Shown one piece after another: positions 56,375-64,000 of a stretch of DNA of 64,000 nt. The stretch comes from Prinsepia uniflora (Eukaryota; Streptophyta; Magnoliopsida; Rosales; Rosaceae). A model generated the notes under the pieces. The model was given only the letters and a program-made list of their open reading frames with translations, was not told where the DNA came from and did no database searches. A program made the translations under genes and the position numbers. Where the stretch lies: NCBI GenBank assembly GCA_032719365.1, contig CM064863.1, positions 16,687,137 through 16,751,136 of the forward strand, given 5' to 3'. Numbering within the stretch: the stretch's first letter is position 1; every line of letters starts with the position of its first letter.

Positions 56375-58594
56375 TGGCAGGACCCGCCCCATAAACATGT
56401 CAAAAAACCATATATGGGCCTTACTCGCGTCTGACAGGTGACTCAAAAACCCAAGTGTACCCTCAAAATCCTGTCACACAAGGTACACTTGCTTAACCGT
56501 GAATCCATGCCCCCGCTCCGTAAACAGCCCCGACTCCTTTGCAACGACTCTAGAGGGTATCAAAACTAATAAAAAATGTGTGAGTGGACAAAAATAAAGG
56601 TTTAAAAATATTATTTGAAAACATACTATTTACCCTCCGTTTTATAAAAACTATGCATGCATCCGAAAAGTTCTCAAATATCGAGAATCCAACGGGAAAC
56701 AAGTAAATTCAGAATACGTGCAAACACTAGACAACATAAATCACATAGGACTATATGTAGATACCAACACCCGTATTAACAGACCAACGTAACCATACCA
56801 AGTCAACATCATAATTGATAAACCCATCCTTGATGCTCGCCAAATCATCGTATCACAAAAGCCACTCAGGGATACAACATTCAAAGGCTCACCCGGGGAT
56901 ACAACATCTGGGTGTCCAATCACATATATCATATTGTACTACCGGTAGGTCAATAATAACATATAACCATTCGAGAATTACGGAGCTCAGCTCGACGTTC
57001 GAGTGTGGACCTACTCAAGAACTACGGAGCCTAGCTCAACATCTAAGTCACGATCCCAATCTCAAGAACTATGGAGCTTTAACTCGACGTCTGAGACTGC
57101 TTACAATTCTTGGGAATGCGAAGAATTATCTCGACGTCTGAGACTACCTATCACAATAACAGTCTCGAGAACTATGAAGCTTTACATCGATGTCTGAGAC
57201 CACGTCTGAGACTACCTATCACAATATCGGTGTCGGGAACTACGGAGTTTTACATCGACGCCTGAGACCGTCCCACCAATCTAGCATCTCGATGAGGGTT
57301 TTCACATCACATCACATATATATCATATCCATAATCCAAAGTATCCAAAATCACATAATCTTATCCCGTATAAACTTCATTTCCATAGTCCAAACCAAAT
57401 TCAAAAATCCAATCAAATAGCAAAACCCGGGCTTAAGCCCAATTCACAAGTACGTCCAAAAACCTTGTAAAATGCCATTTAAATATTGCGTAAAATCATA
57501 TAGAAATCCCAGTTCATCAACCATCCTCAAAATCAAATAAGCAAGGCATAACGAGTATAAAACCATTTTCCAAACTCAATAACAATTAGATCATAACACG
57601 GTAATTTCCTCGTAAACGGTGAAATTTAGCAGATTATCGTAAAATCACCAACAATAATATAAAATTGTATAAAACTATACTTAAATCATCATCAAGCACA
57701 ACAAATCTTATATCATGGAAAATTACATAAAAAATGCATGCATAGAATTTAGGAAAAAGAAAGTCCACTCACACGTACCATACACGCATCCGATCTACAT
57801 CACACGCATTTCTGTAAAATTTGAGAATATCACCTCCTATCAAAAATCACTTATAAGGGTCACTAATCACTTCAATTAACTCACTATTTAATCCCAAAAT
57901 TTTCTAGGATTTTTAAACGAATTAAAACAAACCCTAAACTTTCAAACACTCAAAACAGTCTCGAGACGATGTATGATCGCCTTGAAAATTGTATCGTTGG
58001 ACTCGGATGATCGAAAACTATAACTTTCATGTTGACGCCACCTCGAAACTCCCTCTCACATACCATCACACGCCACCCAAATTGGCTGCGCGTGGGAGCC
58101 ACACGCCAACTACATTTTTCTTCAAGCTCTAGCTGGGTCCGCCCAAGGGTCTGTGTGCAGGACCTAATCTAGGCGACTCGACTCGGCCCTAACTTTCTCA
58201 TTTCTTAGACTTTTTTCTGATCTACTTCTAGGTTGGATATGTGGTTCCAAAACAAGCAAACACAAATGAAATAATAAAGAAACCATACCTTCATGTTAGA
58301 AGTTTAACAGGCCTCAAACCAAAGTTCCAATTTATGAACCTCTGGAGACAATTTTCGGGTTTATGATTTCTAGGGATATTCAATCCCCACAACACGACCA
58401 GGTTGCTCATTTTCCCCTCAAAATCTCCTCCCCTTAATATCTCTTTCATTTTATGTGTCTCCCTTCATCAACTCAAGCTCTCTCACTCTTGGCCACACCA
58501 TTCATGGTGTTCGGCCCATGTCCACTGAAACACTCCAAAAAACACACTTCACATATATGTAGAGTGATGAGTTGGTGGGAAGAGAGAATTCCAG
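56375..58594 (-). mobile_element. Truncated large LTR (TGTAACGACCC family), host of the element at 58595
   Basis: It begins TGGCAGGACCCGCCCC and carries GTGAGTGGAC (56580) and GTCCACTCAC (57763). It is interrupted at 58594 by the insertion of the LARD-like element, so its other half lies beyond the window. The expected target duplication (TCCAG, 58590-58594) can be checked only outside. Confidence 0.8.
56970..57272. repeat. About 60-bp tandem repeat in truncated LTR
   Basis: Units contain GAACTACGGAGCTTTACATCG and GACGTCTGAGAC-like sequence, about five or six copies with variable spacing. It occupies the same slot as the other LTR repeat blocks but is unrelated in sequence. Confidence 0.75.
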
Positions 58595-60822
58595 TGTCAG
58601 GGCCCACCCCTAATCCCCCGGGATTAAGGGCGAAACCCTGCTCCCGTCTAACTTACGTATGACACGAAGGCTAAACTGACTTCCAACCCATATGTGACAT
58701 GTAAGTCGGACAAGGGACTTTTGATCCAACCGTCCAAAATACTTCCGCACTTCTTCTCATAGTGCGCAGAGTCTACTGTGGATCGTATGTGTGATGTCTC
58801 CGTCTCTCTCGACCGACAACCCGCGCCGCAACAACCTGGACGGTATTGAAAACACGAAAAGACTATGAGTGGACAAAAATAAAGTATAATTTAGAAAACA
58901 GTTCAATAAAACAATTACATTTTTACCCTCCACGTAAAAACCAATGCATGCATATCCATTCAAGTTATGAAACCATTTATATCAAAAACCATCAACGAAA
59001 ACCTTGTTTATCAAATCGTGTCAAACCCGTTATTCAAATCCAGGCCTCAGCCTCAAATCAATCTCAAATCCGAGAACTCAGTCCCAAAGCCATCGAAAAC
59101 CATTTCATCTGGGCCACTGCCAAAAACATCGGAAAACCTTGTTGAAAACCATATCATATTTCCATTCACCGAACCTGCTGGATCTATCCGAATCTTTAAA
59201 CTCCCGAGTCTTTAAACTCAATCCAGGCCTCAATATAATCTGAGTGGTTAAACTCCCGAGTCTTTAAACTCAACAGGCATACGGGGGAAAATATCAATAT
59301 CCGAGTCTTTAAACTCCCGAGTCTTTAAAATTAATCCGGGCCCGTCCCCCGTCAAACATAATCCGGGTCTTTAAACCAAATAACCAGATCCAGCAAATCC
59401 AATCCAAAACCGTCTGAAAACCATTTTCCATTTTCGAATCCGAATCCGCAATCTCATCAGGATCCCGAATCCAAACCCAAAACTCATATCCATCTCCTTT
59501 CCAGATCCGAGTCTGCAACCATCCTTCCGTAAGCCGGCATCCGGAATAATCATTCCGAACCCAAACCCGGAAATCCACTTTCAAGTTCCAAATCGAATTC
59601 CGAATCGTCATCCGGAAATCCGATTCCAAAACCCGAAATCACATTTCTCAAAACCATTTTCTGAACTGGACCTCTAAGCCCGAAGTCACCTTCCAAAATC
59701 TTTTTACTTTCATTGAAATCAAATCGTATTTCAAATCCCGAAATCAATTCATTAAAACCAGGTTCAAATCACAATATTCATCGAAACCTCGTAAAACGTG
59801 GAATTTCGTAATTTCCTCGAAAAAACGTGCAAAACCGTAAACCATCAAGATCATAAATCAAATCATATAATCATGTATAGAAAACATATAAAAACATATA
59901 TGCATGCATCAAGAGTTAGAAAGCAAAGTCCACTCACAGACCATTCCGACGTCGCCTCGATACGCGTGCACTTACGCCGTCCCCGGCCATTCCGCTATCC
60001 TCGGCTTTCCCGAACCTGTCCAAAACCCATAACGAGGTCACCAACTACTTCACATAAGTCCTACTCAAGTCCCATAATTTTCTCGTATCCTAAACGTAAC
60101 TAAACGGAACCCTAAACCTTCGACCACTTAGAACTAACCCGATCCAGTGTCCAATTATCCCGAAACTTATCCCAACAAATTCGTTACAACGATTAGACCA
60201 AAACCTATGTTAGAAGTTCCCCTAGAAACCTCCCTACGCGCCCTCACGCGCCGCCCAAAAGGGCTGCACGTGGGCCTCACGCGCCTGCACACAGAGCACT
60301 GTTCATCGTCTTCTTCGATGGTAAGACCGGTCTGAACCGGCTTGACCGGTTCTCCGCCATCCTCCATCCATTTCTATCCCTTTCAACTCCCCTAACTTCG
60401 TCCTACCCTAAGCAATCCATTACCCTACTCCAAACACGACAACACAACCTAAATCTCAACGTCCCAAGCTCGAACTAAAACTACCCGAAAACCTCTGTTT
60501 CGGTTCCCGGCCACCAGGGCTTCCCCCGTCACGGCTTCACAACCAGAAGCTCCCTAGGAACCCACTGAGATGACTAGCATTCACCAAACACCTCGTCTCT
60601 ACCCCAAACGCCACGACTTAACGTTTGAACCAAAACGTCAAAACAGAGCATACAGAGGAAGAAGAGAAATTAGCTGCCTCCCGGCCGCCACTGTGAGCTC
60701 CACCGTGCCTACTCGACTCCCCTTAGGCCTCTCGACACCACCACGGGTTCAATTCACGGGTTTGATCACAACACAGCAACACCACCACCTCGATTTTTCT
60801 CTGTTTTCCACAGACACTCACA

Positions 60823-60857
<35 letters not shown>

Positions 60858-61638
60858 TGCACTCACAACTTACTCACCAACTCTCACTCAGTCTCTGTTC
60901 ACTCTCTTGATCACCAGAACACACAAACACACACTGCAACCCGATCAATTCCTCCCTCAATCTCACTCTCTGTTTCTCCCTCTTCGAACACAACTAACAC
61001 ACACACACACACACGGCTAAGTAATTTGCCCGTGCACCCTAGAACCCACAACACACACCCCATGTGTCCACAATCCCATGGTCCTATCTCAAAATATCCA
61101 ATCACACACTGCTCACTTGTCCTCATCTCTTTTGCACAAATCCCAAGGCACCAAAAGACCAAAATGCCCCTTGTGAGTCCAAATTACCATTTTACCCTTC
61201 GCTGTTCTAGACCCGTATCTCGCTCGTCCGACGTCCAATGAAAGCATGCCGCATGTCGTTGTACTCAAGACGTCGAGACCTATCTAAAGGTCCTTGGTCT
61301 ATGTGAAAACCAAAAGTCCAGCAAAAAGTCAACAATTTCCCTCTATTTAACCAAAATTACGGTAACACCCTTAACCGTCTGAACACCATAACATTTCCTC
61401 CGATTGTCCAAATCGGACGTGCCACCTGTCTACGGACTCATGACGTCCCGAACTACGTCACAGTCATCGGTCAATGCCCAATTGACCGTCCGAACTAAAA
61501 GTCAAAAATTTGCCCAAACTAGGGGCAAAATCGTCATTCTACGCCAAATTTCCAAAGTAACCCACGAAACATCGAATAACTCAGCTAATCCGTCACTAAT
61601 CACTTCGCTAATCCCGAATCCCGGGACGGATCCTTACA
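58595..61638 (-). repeat. 3' LTR of the LARD-like element
   Basis: It starts TGTCAGGGCCCACCCC and ends GGGACGGATCCTTACA on plus. It contains GAGTCTTTAAACTC repeats (59185-59365), ATGAGTGGAC (58865), GTCCACTCAC (59929) and a (CA)15 tract (60825-60854). A long frame at 60570-61241 is an artefact of simple sequence. Confidence 0.9.
60825..60854. repeat. (CA)15 microsatellite
   Basis: Fifteen CA units, with a shorter ACACAC run near 60995-61013. Confidence 0.9.
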
Positions 61639-61656
61639 ATCTACCCTCCTTAAAAG
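61639..61656 (-). promoter_or_regulatory. Polypurine tract of the LARD-like element
   Basis: CTTTTAAGGAGGGTAGAT on minus lies directly before the 3' LTR, the position from which plus-strand DNA synthesis is primed. Confidence 0.75.
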
Positions 61657-62683
61657 AATTTCGTCACGAAATTCCGAATCTCGTACTTCCGTAACTCACT
61701 AGGGAACATCCAACTGAGCTTACACCTGGGTCTCCTACCTGGTGTCCAGAACCTGCCAAACCAAAACATCCTAATAGTGCCCAAACTGTCACCACATCTT
61801 TCCCTGTGAATCAACTCAACCAACTCTTAGGTCATCGAGACAACCACACTAGGGTCATCCAAAATCCATCTTCGACTATATACCACACATCTAGATTGTG
61901 GGTTCTCTTCAATAACCTCATATCGATCAATAACCTCTTCCTTATCCTTGGCTGCACCTAGTAGCACCATCTCCGATCCAGTCGTAAGTCGGCCCAAACC
62001 ATAAGGATTACGATACCACAAACTCCAACTCACGATTTCGCAGACTAAGCATTTTCTCCGGGGTTTCTTACTCAGGTACTCACAATCCCAACACTAACCA
62101 GTCTCCACCACTAAAGGGGAGAAATCCCTCGAGTCCCACAGTAGTTCCTAAATCCTGCCACTCAAGGCATCTGGCTACTCATAGCCGCACAATGCCAAAC
62201 TCAACCCAACTGACCAAAGGTCACCAATCCATACGATCAACATCTAAACACCATCTGGCCCAATCGGTCACCACCAATCGGCCTCCCTGGCCTACGCATC
62301 TTACTAACTCAACGAGCTACTCTCAGGCCCCTCAGGTCGACAAACCTACTCATTCGTAGCTCATCGGCTAACATCCAGGTTAATCCTGCTCGGGTATCTC
62401 TGACCCTTTTGGTCCATCATCAAGCAAAATCAGTGCCAACACACGAACCGTTCCGGCCCTAAGCCGACGAACGTCACACCTCGTACAGCGTATCGAGCGA
62501 CTAACATCCTGACACGAACCACCACTGCTAACTAACCATAACAAACGTACTATCACTATCATATCCAGGTTGTTGTCGGGTTGTTCCACGTCGAGACATC
62601 ACATCCACAGTAACATCATTCCACCCAAGTCGACGAACCAATGACTCTGGGAACCAAACCTTGCGCAGAACACACGAAACCTC
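61657..62683 (-). other. Noncoding interior of the LARD-like element
   Basis: No retroviral domain can be read in either strand; only short unlinked frames occur. The element would need enzymes from an autonomous partner. Confidence 0.75.
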
Positions 62684-62695
62684 GCTCTGATACCA
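62684..62695 (-). promoter_or_regulatory. Primer-binding site (initiator Met tRNA)
   Basis: TGGTATCAGAGC on minus, 2 nt from the 5' LTR end, the canonical plant Met-tRNA primer site. Confidence 0.9.
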
Positions 62696-62697
62696 AT

Positions 62698-64000
62698 TGT
62701 CAGGGCCCACCGCTAATCCCCCGGGATTAAGGGCAAAACCCTACTTCCGTCTAACTTACGTATGACACGAAGACTAAACTGACGTCCAACCCCCATGTGA
62801 CACGTAAGTCGGACAAGGGACTTTCGATCCAACCGTCCAAAATACTTCCGAACTTCTTCTCAGAATGCGCAGAGTCTACTGTGGATCGTATGTGTGATGT
62901 CTCCATCTCTCTCGACCGACAGCCCGCGCCGCAACAACCTGGAGGGTATTGAAAACACGAAAAGACTGTGAATGGACAAAAATAAAGTATAATTTAGAAA
63001 ACAGTTCAATAAAACAATTACATTTTTACCCTCCACGTAAAAACCAATGCATGCATATCCATTCAAGTTATGAAACCATTTATATCAAAAACCATCAACG
63101 AAAACCTTGTTTATCAAATCGTGTCAAACCCGTTATTCAAATCCAGGCCTCAGCCTCAAATCAATCTCAAATCCGAGAACTCAGTCCCAAAGCCATCGAA
63201 AACCATTTCATCCGGGCCACTGCCCAAAACATCGGAAAACTTTGTTGAAAACCATATCATATTTCCATTCACCGAACCTGCTGGATCTATCCGGGTCTTT
63301 AAACTCCTGAGTCTTTAAACTCAATCCAGGCCTCAATATAATCTGAGTCTTTAAACTCCCGAGTCTTTAAACTCAACAGGCCTACGGGGGAAAATATCAA
63401 TATCCGAGTCTTTAAACTCAAACCAGGCCCGTCCCCCGTCAAACATAATCTGGGTCTTTAAACCCAATAACTAGATCCAGCAAATCCAATCCAAAACCGT
63501 CTGAAAATCATTTTCCATTTACGAATCTGAATCTGCAATCTCATCAAGATCCCGAATCCAAACCCAGAACTCATATCCATCTCCTTTCCAGATTCGAGTC
63601 TGCAACCATCATTCCGTAAGCCGGCATCCGGAATAACCATTCCGAACCCAAACCCGGAAATCCACTTTCAAGTTCCAAATCGAATTCCGAATCGTCATCC
63701 GGAAATCCGATTCCAAAACCCAAAATCACATTTCTCAAAACCATTTTTCTGAACTGGGCCTCTAAGCCCGAAGTCACCTTCCAAAATCCTTTTACTTTCA
63801 TTGAAATCAAATCGTATTTCAAATCCCGAAATCAATTCATTAAAACCAGGTTCAAATCACAATATTCATCGAAACCTCGTAAAAAGTGGAATTTCGTAAT
63901 TTCCTCGAAAAAGCGTGCAAAACCGTAAACCATCAAGATCATAAATCAAATCATATAATCATGTATAGAAAACATATAAAAATATATATGCATGCATCAA
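62698..64000 (-). repeat. 5' LTR of the LARD-like element (partial)
   Basis: It matches 58595-59897 base for base over long stretches. Differences include ATGAGTGGAC changed to GTGAATGGAC near 62968 and one fewer GAGTCTTTAAACTC unit. It is truncated by the window edge. Confidence 0.9.

Larger units (their letters stand above)
58595..64000 (-). mobile_element. LARD-like non-autonomous retrotransposon with 3-kb LTRs (runs off the window)
   Basis: The 3' LTR is 58595-61638 (3044 bp), the internal region is only 1059 bp (61639-62697), and the 5' LTR begins at 62698 and passes the right edge. The primer site and polypurine tract are in the right places. No gag or pol is visible. Long LTRs with a short noncoding interior fit a LARD. 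The two LTRs are highly similar in the shared 1.3 kb, so the insertion is among the younger events here. Confidence 0.9.

Noticed and set aside
60570..61241. 223-codon plus-strand frame rich in Thr, His and Ser
   Set aside because: It reads through a (CA)n microsatellite inside an LTR, and the composition is explained by simple sequence.

Overview
This window looks like plant (angiosperm, most likely eudicot) nuclear DNA from a gene-poor, transposon-dense region. Evidence: Tat-lineage Ty3/gypsy elements with the extra plant-type RNase H, an initiator-Met tRNA-primed family with LTRs of about 3 kb, a plant L1-type LINE, a decayed Helitron, an endogenous plant pararetrovirus, and a Pack-MULE carrying pieces of two plant genes. 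I see no intact host gene, no tRNA or rRNA gene and no CRISPR array. Almost all coding sequence is broken by stops, frameshifts or insertions.

Layout. 1-18139: minus-strand Tat-lineage retrotransposon (Tat-1). Its 3' LTR side is a tandem array of truncated LTRs (1-1015). An antisense accessory ORF on the plus strand (2941-7727) is split by a solo LTR (3836-6786, target duplication CATTG). Integrase, dual RNase H, RT, protease and gag follow on the minus strand (8289-14126). The 5' LTR (14377-18139) is itself split by a second solo LTR (14572-17745, duplication AAATG). 18140-25200: a plus-strand LINE, cut on the left by Tat-1 and in the middle by a non-autonomous Tat relative (Tat-2, 18751-23593, duplication GCTGG). 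25220-30725: decayed minus-strand Helitron Rep/helicase, with the helicase split by about 1.6 kb that holds a near-perfect hairpin beside a TATA box. 31375-35932: broken gypsy gag, primer site and 3.4-kb LTR. 35933-37998: truncated plus-strand LTR of the same superfamily. 37999-about 42050: endogenous caulimovirid (protease, coat, movement protein, tRNA-Met primer site). 42197-44048: a 1.85-kb TG...CA element with duplication CTGAT, sitting in a third Tat relative (Tat-3, gag only, with three kinds of tandem repeat, to 50035). 50036-51440: anonymous sequence and a degenerate tandem repeat. 51625-53341: Pack-MULE with a 9-bp target duplication, carrying a SURP-domain fragment and a GCP3 (gamma-tubulin complex) fragment. 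53351-56374: AT-rich noncoding DNA with a 0.55-kb direct duplication. 56375-58594: truncated LTR. 58595-64000: a large-LTR non-autonomous retrotransposon (LARD-like) running off the right edge.

How the parts relate. Relative ages can be read from the nesting. The LINE is older than Tat-1 and Tat-2, and Tat-1 is older than the solo LTRs inside it. Tat-1, Tat-2 and Tat-3 share the same primer-binding sequence and LTR ends. Only Tat-1 has pol, so Tat-2 and Tat-3 would have depended on a relative like it. The 3-kb-LTR family recurs at least six times and keeps an inverted GTGAGTGGAC / GTCCACTCAC pair around a tandem-repeat block whose sequence differs between members. All identifications are by eye, without database searches, and boundaries marked approximate are uncertain by tens of bases.
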